Assembly: GCA_964006375.1 (NCBI GenBank)
Contig: OZ023269.1
Coordinates: 57,947,279-58,011,278, forward strand
Length of the DNA stretch: 64,000 nt
Source of the DNA: Tillus elongatus
Lineage: Eukaryota > Arthropoda > Insecta > Coleoptera > Cleridae
Reading direction: 5' to 3'
This document shows, piece by piece, positions 44,700 through 56,639 of this stretch. Numbering within the stretch: the stretch's first letter is position 1; each line of letters opens with the position of its first letter. The notes beneath the pieces were generated by a model that saw only the letters and a list, made by a program, of their open reading frames with translations, did no database searches and was not told the DNA's origin. Made by a program: the position numbers and the translations under genes.

Positions 44700-45830
44700 A
44701 CCAGCTTTAGAACTTGCTTACCTATATCACATGGTGGTTGAGGTTTGGTTAATCTCGAAGGTAAAGCAAAGTTGTTTCGTTTACTGTTTGCCTGTAAGTT
44801 CTTGTCCTGTATGCAACAACCTAAGTGGTTAGTAATGACGCGATATTTTTTGTCGACCTATCGAAATTGTGGCCTTACCTGGCAGTTCTCTTCATGAAGC
44901 CCTCTCCATATAGAGAAAATCACCTACCAAATTTTTTTATCAAGTCATGGCCTTCCTTGACATAGAATTAAATGCTGCAAATTTGTTTAGATCATATAAG
45001 ATTGACGACTTGCCTTTGATTGACTGTAGACTGGTAAATTTAACTCAGTTGACAGTTTCACAGCTAAGGGACAACGACAACTGAGTAGATTTTCAGGATC
45101 TGAATATATCAGGTTACAATCCATATCTTAAGTGTAATTTACGGATATATTTTCAACAGGTAAATGATATATTCACCTCCTGCTTCATAAATCAGAATGA
45201 TATAGATAACAACTACTTGGCTTCCATCACACGGCAGTTTGTTGACTCACGAGGACAAATTAGGGATATTTCAACAAATTCGAGGAAAGACATACTCAGA
45301 AAGATAACACTCAAACATTATCAGATCGGAGCTTCTTTAAAAGGAGCTTGGTCTGGTGATCCAGTTTGCTGGAGGAGCTTTATAGAGCACCCAACAGTGT
45401 CCCATCAACAGTCGATAGCTTTCCATCTAGCAAAGAACCGCGTAGCAGACCTCGTTTTTTTGAATAGGACAGGAAAGATAGATACAGGCTTGTGTCTTTG
45501 GTGCCAAATAATCGAACGTCCTGGCATCTCTTCGTTCAATGTTCCAAAACAAAGGAGATATGGAATTTTATAAGGGGTATTTTTGTTGGTTGGTTAAATA
45601 TACCCTTATTGCCGTAGACATTTGTGCTCCATTGTCAGCTTACTAGGGGCCAAGAAGTAAAATTTGCAACGTTTTACTGAATATAGCCAAGTCTACGATA
45701 TACAGTGCGCTAATGGATGTTTTTATTGAAGAAAAGAACATTAGCCCATATTTGACTGTTTTTAAAATTCGGCTCAAGGCACGACTTTACAAGGAATTTA
45801 TTTGGTAGCCAGGGAAACTTTACCTAAAGG
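44700..45830 (+). pseudogene. Non-LTR retrotransposon C-terminal remnant
   Basis: Across several frames the plus strand reads SRKVKQSCFVYCLPV-like text, then WPSLT-type blocks and an open 118-residue frame (45217-45573). That frame has ITLKHYQIGASLKGAWSGDP, HQQSIAFHLAKNRVADLVF and TGLCLWCQIIE. After a shift come IWNFIRGIFVGWLNIPLLP and FKIRLKARLYKEF-like ends. This pattern, ending in a Cys motif and a short helix, is the region downstream of RT in several non-LTR clades. I cannot name the clade. The RT itself is missing. Confidence 0.55.
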
Positions 45831-45982
45831 ACTTTGTTAAAAAATGGTGCTATAAAAGAGTTTTGTGCAGTGTAGAAAACAGAATTTTGTTTTGCAATAT
45901 ATAGTCTCATTACTGTGGAATTGAGTACTGAGATAACTAATATCTTCTGAGTTTATATTGTTTATTTTACTCCACCGTAATT

Positions 45983-46147
<165 letters not shown>

Positions 46148-46174
46148 CATAGTAATAAATCACTATCAAACCGC

Positions 46175-46930
46175 CTGAACATATGCATTTTCTGCACTTA
46201 GCTTTTCATTTGGGAGATCGGAAATCTACATTCCCAAATACACTCCTAACAAAATCCAAAGAGCATCACCCCCGTAATGCTGTCGAGCGAGTAACCCTAC
46301 CCAGACACCAAGGTGGAAGAGGGGTGTTGGATATTGGTAAACAGTTAGACCAGCAGATATTAAACCTACGTAAATATTTCCACCAGCGGGCGGTTACTGC
46401 TGAACTACACCGTGCCATATGCAAGGCAGATGATTCAACACCGCTATAATTAAAAGAAAGTAAAATACAAAGTCACCATCAGACTGATCAGGACAAGCTG
46501 TAATCTTGGATGCAGAAGCCTCTCCATGGGCGACATCTGAATGAGACCTCCCAAGCACATGTCAACAAATTGGCGTCGAACTACTGGTTGGTCTCTGGAC
46601 AGATATTTACAGAGAGAGGGGGGTTTTTGCTGGCCATACAAGTTCAGGCCATCCCAACAAGAAACTACCTGAAGTATATAGTGGGAGATAATTCGGTCCA
46701 AGATGACAAATGTGGCTTTGGGTCTCAATTATCAGAGACTATCTAGCACGTCACAGGAGGATGTCAAGCGTTTTCTGCAAAAGGGTATAAAGAGAGGCAC
46801 GACGCAATTGCGAAAATACTCCATCAAGAACTGGCTCTGAAACTGGGACTTTTAAATCTTAATAAGCTGCCCTACTATAGATATACTTTATATGTGCCAA
46901 AAATTTGTAAAGTTGCAAAACAATTGTCAA
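46175..46930 (+). pseudogene. Tandem non-LTR family, copy 1 (C-terminal part only)
   Basis: The plus strand reads RVTLPRHQGGRGVLDIGKQL, LNLRKYFHQRAVTAELHRAI, then after a stop WMQKPLHGRHLN, ASNYWLVSGQIFTERGGFLL, QAIPTRNYLKYIV and, after another stop, AIAKILHQELALKLGLLNLN. Related text occurs in copies 2 and 3. This is the region after RT in an insect non-LTR family that I recognise by pattern but cannot name. It starts just after the (TAA)n tract and ends at the dispersed repeat at about 46990. Confidence 0.75.
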
Positions 46931-46991
46931 AAACGATGAACGCTATCAAATTTTTTCGCTACAAACATGCATTACAATACATAAAAGATCA

Positions 46992-47675
46992 AAAATAAAA
47001 TAATATAAGGGTGTTCGAAAAAAAGAAAATTTATAGCACCAACGACTTATGGGCCAGCCTGTGATCATCAAAATAATTTTATAAGATGCAGATCAAGACA
47101 CTATATAATTAACATATCCATTTTTTCTGGCATCTTGAATAATAACGTATATATTGAGCTTTACCGTAGAAATGCGTCACCCTGTATATATGAGAACAAA
47201 TAAAAACTGAAACTAACCCCGGATATGGGTTCCAGAGGGCCTAGTTTGCCCTCATTTGAAGGGATCTTTTAAAAATTCAAAAGTCGCAGTCAAACAATAT
47301 AGACGATTATAACTAAAACTACTGCCAAAGAATCAGAGAAAGGGTCTATTTGAAATGAATTTTCTGGAAACATTATAGTAAAATGAACGATAATGACTGT
47401 AGAAGCTGGAACTTAAGGGTTTGTAAAACACTTTTCTTGCGCTATATTCTGTACATAACCCATATTCGTTTCAGGGTCTTTGCCTAAGTGTTGCCAATTT
47501 TGACGTTTCTGTGACGTTTGAAGAGGAAAATCCCTAAAGTATTTTCCTTAAATGCCTATACTTTTTTGGTCTTTTAACTTACAGATCTAAATTGTGGTAC
47601 CTAATTTACTTTTTATGATATAAACCCACGTTTTGGTTGCCCTAACTTTGTTATTTCCGCAGATATAAAAATTCT
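46992..47675 (+). repeat. Dispersed repeat with module copy C
   Basis: Three blocks: 46992-47193 (with CAACGACTTATGGGCCA and TTGAATAATAACG), the module 47194-47310 (CTGAAACTAACCCCGGATAT, GGGTTCCAGAGGGCCTAG, CTCATTTGAAGG), and 47310-47675 (ACTACTGCCAAAGAATCAGA, GGGTCTATTTGAAATGAATT, CTTTGTTATTTCCGC). All three recur at 52690-53755, but there the module comes last, after a (TA)n run. No coding potential is seen. Confidence 0.85.
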
Positions 47676-48616
47676 CCAACTGGGTTAACGAAGAACACCG
47701 AGCTTGTCAGTGTTATGAATAGATGCATCATGGGCCGTTTACCACAGACGCAATCTCCGAGGTTATTAAAGAGCTTCATAATTGGAAGGCACCCGGGCCT
47801 GATGGCATCCAAAACTTTTAACTGAAGAAATTTGGTTGTATACATCATCTATTGGCGGTGTTAATAAATGATGTTATACTTGACAATAATAATATGTTAT
47901 TGTTTTTTACACAAGGAGATACGTATCTTCTGCCAAAGGACCAGCCGTGTTCTGCAGACCCCGGCAGACACCGACCAATAATTTGTCTTCCGACCCTATA
48001 TAAGTTGATCATATCCTGCATTGAGAAACGCATATATTCGCACTGCGAACCAAACAACATAATTGCGAACCAGCACAAAGAGTGTGTCAATGGATTTCTG
48101 AGATGCAAAAAAAGCTAATAATTGATTCCGTTGTGTGCAATCAAGCTTAGAATGGACGCAGGGATTTCTTTGCTGCCTGCGTGGACCACAAAAAGGCATT
48201 TGATTCAGTTCCCCACGAATGTCTTGTGAGTGTTATCTATAAGATCGATACTAATATCCTGAGGTTCAACACACAATGTCTACCTGGAGACCAACAAAAA
48301 TTCAGTTACGTGTACAAACGGGTGATAACATCATAACCAGCACGATACCAATTAGAGGAGGTATATTTCAAGGCGACTCGCTAAGCCCATTGTGGTTCTG
48401 CCTCGCACTGAATCCGCTTGCAACCCGCGTGAACTCTATCAGATATGGCTTCGGTATTAAAGGCAATGGCAGGGAGCAAATGAGTCTAAAGCATCTGCTG
48501 TATTTGAATGATCTTAAGCTGATGGCCTCCACAAAGAACCACCTGAAAGAACTCCTTAAAATCGTGGAAGGGTTTTCCAGAGACATTGGCATGCAGTTTG
48601 GGCTTGACAATGTCGC
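47676..48616 (+). pseudogene. Tandem non-LTR family, copy 2, reverse transcriptase region
   Basis: Plus-strand blocks: LHNWKAPGPDGIQNF (about 47780-47820), RPIICLPTLYKLIISCIEKR, VDHKKAFDSVPHECLVSVIY (48180-48240), IPIRGGIFQGDSLSPLWFCL (48340-48400) and LLYLNDLKLMAST, where the catalytic MDD has become LND, then FSRDIGMQFGLDN. The order and spacing are those of a non-LTR RT. It begins right at the dispersed repeat, so the N-terminal part is missing; that part is seen in copy 3. Stops near 47822, 48115 and 48629 break it. Confidence 0.8.
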
Positions 48617-49815
48617 ACCTTATGTGTAGTCAGAGGGAAGATACAAGCAAATGTATATGAAATGCAGAATGCCCAGCAAATTGCGTCGATGAATGTAGAA
48701 GAGTGTTATAAATACCTGGAAATACAACAAGCGAGAAAAATAAACCACTCAGTAATGAAGAACGATCTGACAAATGAGTTTACGAAACGAGTAAAGCAGG
48801 TGGTGCAAGCACAGCTCAACAGCAGGAACCTGGCTAAGTACATTATCTGCACTTAGCTGTTCATTTGGGATTGTAAACTAGAGCAAAACGAACATCGAAA
48901 ATGTACAACGGAAGGTGCGAACACTCCTAACAAAATCCAAAAAGCATCATCGTAGTGCTATCGAGCGAGTAACCTTACCTGGACACCAAGGTGGATATTG
49001 GTAAACAGCTAGACCAACAGATATTGAACCTACGTACATATTCCCAGGTGACTTCTGAACTACACCGTGCCATATGCGAGGCAGATGATTCAACACCGCT
49101 ACAATTAAAAGAAAGTGAAATTGAAAGTTACCATCGGACTGATTAGGACAAGCTGGAATCTTGGATGCAGAAGCCTCTCCATGGGCGACAAGGACAGGTG
49201 TTTCCAGGGACAGAGGGGTTTTTGCTGACCATACAAGATCAGGTCATCCCAACAAGAAACTACCTGCAGTATATAGTTGGAAATAATTCGATCTAAGATC
49301 ACAAATGTATGTTTGGGTGTCAGTCATCAGAGACTATCCACCATGTCACCGAAGGATGTGTGTGTGTGGGTGCGTACGTGCGTGCGTGCGTGCGTATGCG
49401 TGTGATGCTTACTATATGGCGACAGAAGCCTGCTCTATTAGCCACAAACTGTATACCGAAGGATGTCAAGCGTTTGCTGCAACAGGGTCTAAAAAGAGGC
49501 ACATCGCAGTTGCGAAAATACTTCATCAAGAACAGGCTCTGAAACTGGGACTTTTGAATGTTAGTAAGGTGCCCTACTATAGATACACAGCCTGTTCTAG
49601 AGAGCTCAGGAACAGGTTGTACTAGGATCGGACCGTACTCACAGACCAACAAGTTGCCCAAAACAGGTCAGATGTAATAATAGCAGATAAGTCATGCAAG
49701 CTAGTGACGCTGGATGATGTGGCCATTCCTAATACTAATAATATAGAGATAAAGCACAACGAGGAGATCATTAAGTATAGGGACCTCGAGATGCAAGTAA
49801 AGGGACAGTGAATGG
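48617..49815 (+). pseudogene. Tandem non-LTR family, copy 2, C-terminal region
   Basis: It continues copy 2 with NVEECYKYLEIQQARKINHS, ITLP-type GGRG remnants (48960-49000), CQSSETIHHVTEGC (49318-49360), AVAKILHQEQALKLGLLN and VPYYRYTACSRELRNRLY. After a stop come RTVLTDQQVAQNRSDVII and VAIPNTNNIEIKHNEEI to about 49800. A 96-bp GTGC-rich insertion at 49360-49455 breaks the Cys-His motif and is flanked by an 11-bp duplication. At about 49815 copy 3 begins in the same orientation. Confidence 0.78.
49360..49455. repeat. 96-bp insertion flanked by 11-bp duplication
   Basis: CCGAAGGATGT stands at 49349-49359 and again at 49456-49466, and both related copies have it once. The insert starts GTGTGTGGGTGCG, holds a GTGC-rich run and ends in ordinary sequence. 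It is not in copy 1. Confidence 0.9.
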
Positions 49816-51515
49816 CAGAACACTGCACAAGAATGTATGGACACCTTAAAAAGGAATCTTTCTGTATACGGAGAACGCTTGAGGAGAACATATAAAACGA
49901 GCAACAATACAATGTTTGAACGCTCTGAAAGGACTTTCTACCGCCAGCTTAATTCATTTACGAATGCAGCCAGCGGTACTTTTTCAAATAAGGAGCAAAT
50001 TGAAGAGTTCTAGAAAATTCAACTAGCCACACCAGCATCCTGCAATATTGGCGCCAGCTGGTTTAATGAAGAACACCGAAATTGTCAGAGTTATGAACAG
50101 ATTCATCATGAGCCATTTACCACAGATGAAATCTCTGAGGTTCATAGAGCTTCATAATTGAAAGGTACTCGGGCCTGATAGCCTACAAAACTTTTGACTG
50201 AAGAAATTTGGGTGTACACATCATCTATTGGCGGTGTTAATACACACAAGGAGATACGTATCTTCTGCCAAAGGAAAAGCAGTGTTTTGCAGACCCCGGC
50301 AGATGCCGCCCAATAATTTGTCTTCTGACCCTATATAGATTCATCACATCCTGCCTTGAGAAACGCGTATATGCGCACTGCGAACGAAACACCATAATTG
50401 CTAGCCAGCAAAAAGGGTGTGTCAAAGTATCTATGGGATGCAAAGAACAGCTAATAATTGATTCGGTTGTGTGCAATCAAGCTTACAATGGACGAAGAAA
50501 TCTCTTTGCTGCCTACGTGGATTACAAAAAGGCATTTGATTCAATTCCACACGAATGACTTATAGGTGTGATCTATAAGATCGATAGTTATAGCCTGAGG
50601 TTCCTTGAACACACGATGTCTACCTGGAAAACAAACATTCAATTACGGTTCCAAACGGGTGATAACATCGGAACCAGCACGATACCAATTAGAAGAGGTA
50701 TATTTCAAGGCGACTCGCTAAGCCCATTGTGATTCTGCTTCTCACTGAATCCAGTATCAAACCACCTGAATTCCACGAGATATGGCTTTGGTATAAAAAG
50801 CAATGGCAGGGAGCAAATTAGGCTCAATCATCTGTTGTATATGGATGATCTTAAGCTGGTGGCCCCGACAAAGAACCACCTGGAACAACTCCTTAAAATC
50901 GCAGAAGGGTTTTCCAGATATATTGACATGCAGTTAGGCTTGACAAATGTCGCACCTTATGTGTAGTCAGAGGCAAGATACCACCAAATGTATATCAAAC
51001 GCAGAATCACCAGCAGATTGCTTCGATGGATGTAGAAGAGTGTTATAAATACCTGGGAATGAAAGAAGCCTTAGTAAGGTGAGAGACACATTCCTAAGCC
51101 TGTTCTAGAGAACTCAGGATACAGGTTGTACTGGGATCGGACCGTGCTCACAGGCCAACTCGTTGCCGACAACAGGCAAGATATAATAATAGTGGATAAT
51201 TTCTGCAACCTGAGTGATTCCAATAGTCATGTCGTCAACTGGTGTGGTTCCTAAAAATCTTTAACAGAACATTAAGAGATTGGGTCTTGGAGACCGTCTT
51301 TATAAGGTTATGCAGAAGGCAGTAATTCTTGCAACTGCCTACACGGTGCGGAGATTCCTGGGATATGAGGATGTTGCGCGTTGTTGTTCAGGTCCCGATA
51401 ACTTGAAAACAGTTTTTTATAAATTTTTTTGCATAGAAGCTAATAGAGAGATTATGACTTTCCATATATCACAAAATTTAAACAAATTACCGAGAATTAG
51501 AGCTCCCAGAACTTA
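49816..51515 (+). pseudogene. Tandem non-LTR family, copy 3
   Basis: This copy includes the segment before RT (DTLKRNLSVYGERLRRTYKT, then ERTFYRQLNSFTNAASG) and a fairly complete RT: VDYKKAFDSIPHE (50518-50556), IPIRRGIFQGDSLSPL, LLYMDDLKLVAPTKN with the MDD catalytic core intact. About 600 bases of the region after RT are deleted near 51070. It resumes with VLENSGYRLYWDRTVLTG-type text and ends VMQKAVILATAYTVRRFLGY, then ANREIMTFHISQNLNKLPRI at 51515. Stops near 50145, 50190, 50557 and 50732 inactivate it. Confidence 0.8.
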
Positions 51516-51532
51516 GTGTCAATTTCAGCTCG

Positions 51533-51534
<2 letters not shown>

Positions 51535-51613
<79 letters not shown>
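51535..51613. repeat. (TA)n microsatellite
   Basis: About 39 TA units directly behind the third tandem non-LTR copy. Confidence 0.97.
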
Positions 51614-51618
<5 letters not shown>

Positions 51619-52321
51619 CATGTACCTGTATATACAAACAAAGATACACGATACACAAAATACGAATAAGTCTAAAATTTTAAAACTAGGTAAAAGAAAA
51701 AGGCCATTAAATGAGGCATAAATAGTCAAGGAAAGTTATGACTTACCATTCAAGACGCAAAGTTATCTACTTCCTATGGATAAAATATACTAACAGTTAA
51801 AATTTAATAAAAAGATATTAAAAATTTCCAAAGTAATAAAAAGTAAAATTGGAATACCTTAAAATATATGCTTCATATTCTATGATACCCAAAATCAAGG
51901 GAAAACAGCAAAATAGATCCATAGCTAGATCATGAATAGGATAATTTCATATTGTCATCTAAAAGGGTAAAAATAGGAATCAAAACTCATTACGTCATAA
52001 CATTATATTGAAATGTATACAAATAAGTGGCACAAAGTTAAAAGAATTTAATGGACTAAGTATACAGTCAACAAAATAAATAATAAGCAAAAAGTAAGAT
52101 ACTTGTAGCTAACGTTAATAGCAAAATGAACTAAACTGTGGTTTGTGGTTTGTATGTTACAAAAATTTAACAAAGACACAAAAATAATCGTTAGTAGGAA
52201 TAAAACCACGACATCAAGGTCAGGACAAGGTGTATCGAACACAGAGTGACAATAACTTAAGTAAGAACTATAAATTTTGACTTTAAAACAAAAACAGGAC
52301 AGGGTGCAGCTTAAGTATTTC
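51614..52321. other. AT-rich noncoding stretch
   Basis: No motifs. A 106-residue minus-strand open frame (52048-52368) is hydrophobic and Leu/Ile/Phe-rich, as expected by chance in AT-rich DNA, and extends into the inverted repeat. Confidence 0.45.
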
Positions 52322-52645
52322 AGAAAAACTCTGGACGCAGCAAGTGCGTTATGGTAGTGAATTTTCATTAAAATGTTTTTAATAGCAAATATGTTTTTCT
52401 AAGAAATGAGGCACCAAATTTGGTTACCTGTATAATTTATATATTAAAAACAATGTACCATATTTCATCAAAATAACTTTATTGTTTGAAAATGTACAAA
52501 AATTTCCGCAAGTAAACTTAAATTGTTCCCGAAAAAACTGGTTTTCTGGTCAACCTTATAGGTTAATAGTAAATTGATTCACAATTTGAAGCATTTAATG
52601 AAAATTCGCTACCTAACGCACTTGCTGCGTCCCGAGTTTCTTTTC
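52322..52645. mobile_element. MITE-like element with 55-bp inverted repeats
   Basis: 52322-52376 and 52590-52645 are inverted copies sharing GGACGCAGCAAGTGCGTTA and GAATTTTCATTAAA. The element is about 320 bp and has no coding sequence. I could not find a clear target-site duplication, so the superfamily is open. A fold-back of other origin is the alternative. Confidence 0.6.
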
Positions 52646-52689
52646 TTACAAAGATGTATTATATGTCGATGGAAAATACAAAAAAGCAA

Positions 52690-53755
<1,066 letters not shown>

Positions 53756-55486
53756 GTATAGAAAACAAGTGTTAGACTGTACAAACAGTTTGATTTTGTT
53801 GAATTTAAGTAGTAAATTGTAATCTACTTATTTATTAGTAAAATGTAATTGATAATAAACAGATTTGCAAAACTCTAGGATATGAGACAAGTAAAGATTA
53901 AATGACACAAAAGCATTTAAAATGAATTATACATCATGATGGGATAAGAAAATACAAATATCGAAAATTTTACCGCAATAAAATCAGTTTCAAACTGAGT
54001 TCATAATTATTTAGATTATATTTTCCAGGAAGTAACATCAATTTGAACTATATTTGCAAACTAGCAATGTCGTTGGCTAAACCGATGTTATTTTTGTTAA
54101 AAACAAGTACACCACACTTTACGGAAGGAAGTAAATTGTAAATAAACAATTTGGTTGGTTGATAAGTCAAAACCAGAAATATTCGCAAAACAAATTGTTT
54201 TGTTGTTTTTATTTTAAGAACCTCTTGTTGTTCCAACACCGAGAGCAACAGCATCATGTTGAAAGCGGTCGTATTAAAAATATCATAAATCCATGTAAAA
54301 GTAATAAATCAGCTTATTTAAGTTTTAAGTTATTTAATTAAAAAAAGCAATAATCGTGATTGCTAAACAGTAATTCATCATGGTAAATCTGTTTATGGTC
54401 AGTGAGTAAATTGTAAACTATGAATTAAGTAAATATGGTGATAAGTTACGGGAACGCGAACATCGAAAACAGTGTTGAATTAACATTTTCAGGCCTAATT
54501 GTACAAAATTGGCTTGCAACAATAAACATACCACGAACTTCAGGAATTCAGCTATATTCTGTCAGAAATAATATATATTATAGCCGGTAAAGAGGCAAAT
54601 TACGTTACCAACCCATAATCAAGATGGTTGCCAATAGATGGTGCAATATCCAGGTATCTCAAAACTAATATTCATCTATTATCGTATAATATTATTTCCA
54701 TGGCAACGTTTCAACTAGCAACTGTCATGACAACCAACATATAAGGAAACCCTATAATAAACGATTTTGATCGACGCATATTAAAACTTAAACTATAGGA
54801 TTTTCTAAATTAAGATAAATATACATAAGGTATAATTGATATAAATAGGGGGAATACGGATCCAAATTAATTAATAGAGAATAAAATTTGTTGTAAAAGG
54901 TAGATGTTTTTAGTATTAAACGTCAATAATTTGTCAGCATCAGGAATTTATTTGTTTTATTGACTGGTTTGGTAGTCGATAGTAGATCGGTTGCAAGTAA
55001 GGGATCTACAAAGAGGAAGTTAACATAACTTAGATAATCTTCTGGGCATCCTAGCTAGAAAAGGTAATATACAGATTTTCTACGTTTAAATATATATTTT
55101 TTTGTGGACTAATGAGATTGCGTCAAGAGATTTGAATCCTAATCAGAGAAAGAACCCTTAGGACGATGGAGTTTCATAGATGTGGCAGTCAAGAAAGGGA
55201 TAACAGGTAAATTTTGTTTATAATAAGGTAGATAAAAAGGAACTTTGCATTCAAAGATATATTAAGTCTAATGTCTATTGATTTGTTTGTTAATATTGGC
55301 AATATAAAATATTTGAACATAAGAAATTGTACAGTAAAATACATGATTTCTAATAGAACAACATTGTTGTACATTATTACATAACCAAAACACACTATCT
55401 TACAAGATTAACTAAATAAATACATAATATACAAAATTACATAAAATAACATAAAACTAAATAGACAAATAAAAAACAGAGTCCCT

Positions 55487-55491
<5 letters not shown>
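53756..55491. other. AT-rich noncoding stretch
   Basis: No protein motif, RNA gene or tandem repeat found. Confidence 0.45.

Positions 55492-55569
<78 letters not shown>
55492..55569. repeat. (TA)n microsatellite
   Basis: About 39 TA units. Unlike the tracts at 32558 and 53477, it is not followed by the dispersed module. Confidence 0.97.
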
Positions 55570-55572
<3 letters not shown>

Positions 55573-56018
55573 ATGAGGCCATTTTATAATAAGATTTTTT
55601 TGTGGATTAGTACTCAGCACCTAACCACAGTTAGGTTTTAGTCTTCGAATCCCCGAACTGGAATGGAACACCCTCGACATGTAAAGTGCGACAGTGATTA
55701 CAACTCATGGTATCTCAACGCACATTACCAGCCAACTCCCCGGGGGCCTTTCAGGTCTTCTGGTTTTGCCTACCGGCTGCAACTACCTTCATCATGACGA
55801 ATGATAATCGGGTTAGGGCTTCCACCTTTTCCAGCAGTGATCCTTCATTATCATTTACACCCTTGTCTCATTACAAGATGCAGTTACATGAAAAAAGAAA
55901 CATAATAGACAGCGTTAATAAGCGCAGTAAGCGCACATAGTCAAGCTTATGTCGTAATGACGTGGTAACCTAAAGCTGATGACACAAAGGCTCGCTTCGA
56001 CAGAACTAGGCCATACAG
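55570..56018. other. Noncoding stretch of higher GC content
   Basis: Markedly GC-richer than the flanks. A CTTCGAATCCCCG near 55657-55669 resembles a polymerase III B-box, but no A-box or cloverleaf could be drawn, so no tRNA or SINE is claimed. Confidence 0.4.
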
Positions 56019-56590
56019 GCTATGGATGAACCGCCGAGGCCGATAACCAAAAGCTAGGAAGCGCGCCACAGTCCAGTACCATGAAGCTAATAGACAGAGT
56101 CTAGATGACTCGACAATTGAAAGATATCACAAGTTAGAGTATGCCCCACAGGATGGGTCTCACAAAGTAGAGTATACCACACAGGCGGGGTATCACATGT
56201 TAAGAGTATGCTGCACAGGGTTGGTCTGACAAGTTGGAGTAACCCACACAGGCTGGCTAGTGCCAGATAGGTGCCTGCCACGTGGGAAATCCGAGGAAAG
56301 CTGGGTTAGTCCTCAATCTAACTAACGCCAGACAGCCTAAGGGTGAACTGCAGGAGCTGGTCCACAAAGCGGAAGAGCGCCACACGGTCCTGTGCCACCG
56401 AAAGCTCATAGACAGAAACTAAGGTACTTGATAGGTTAAAGGCATACCAAGTTAGAGTATGACTTACAGGTGGGTCTCACAAGTAGAGTATGCCAACAGG
56501 CTCGCTATCACAAGTTGGATTATGCCGCAGAGGCTGGTAAGTTCCACACAGGTCACTACCATGTAGGCCACCCAAGGAAAGGCACCGGCG
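56019..56590 (+). repeat. Minisatellite with higher-order period
   Basis: A unit of about 32 bp built on TCACAAGTTAGAGTATGCC and ACACAGGCTGG occurs four times at about 56125-56256 and three times at 56443-56537. The blocks between them also repeat: GAAGCGCGCCACAG at 56058 and GAAGAGCGCCACAC at 56372. The two halves are thus about 314 bp apart. Units are imperfect. No coding frame is seen. Confidence 0.85.
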
Positions 56591-56639
56591 TGAAGTTAGC
56601 AGCTAAATTCCAGCGGCTAAAATTTCCAGCGGCTAATTT

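Noticed and set aside
52048..52368. 106-residue minus-strand frame rich in Leu, Ile and Phe resembling a membrane protein
   Set aside because: AT-rich random sequence gives such frames. There is no start context, conserved motif or homologous neighbour, and it overlaps the fold-back element.
55600..55670. Possible tRNA or SINE head near a CTTCGAATCCCCG block
   Set aside because: The B-box-like motif stands alone. I could not draw D or anticodon stems or find an A-box at the right distance.
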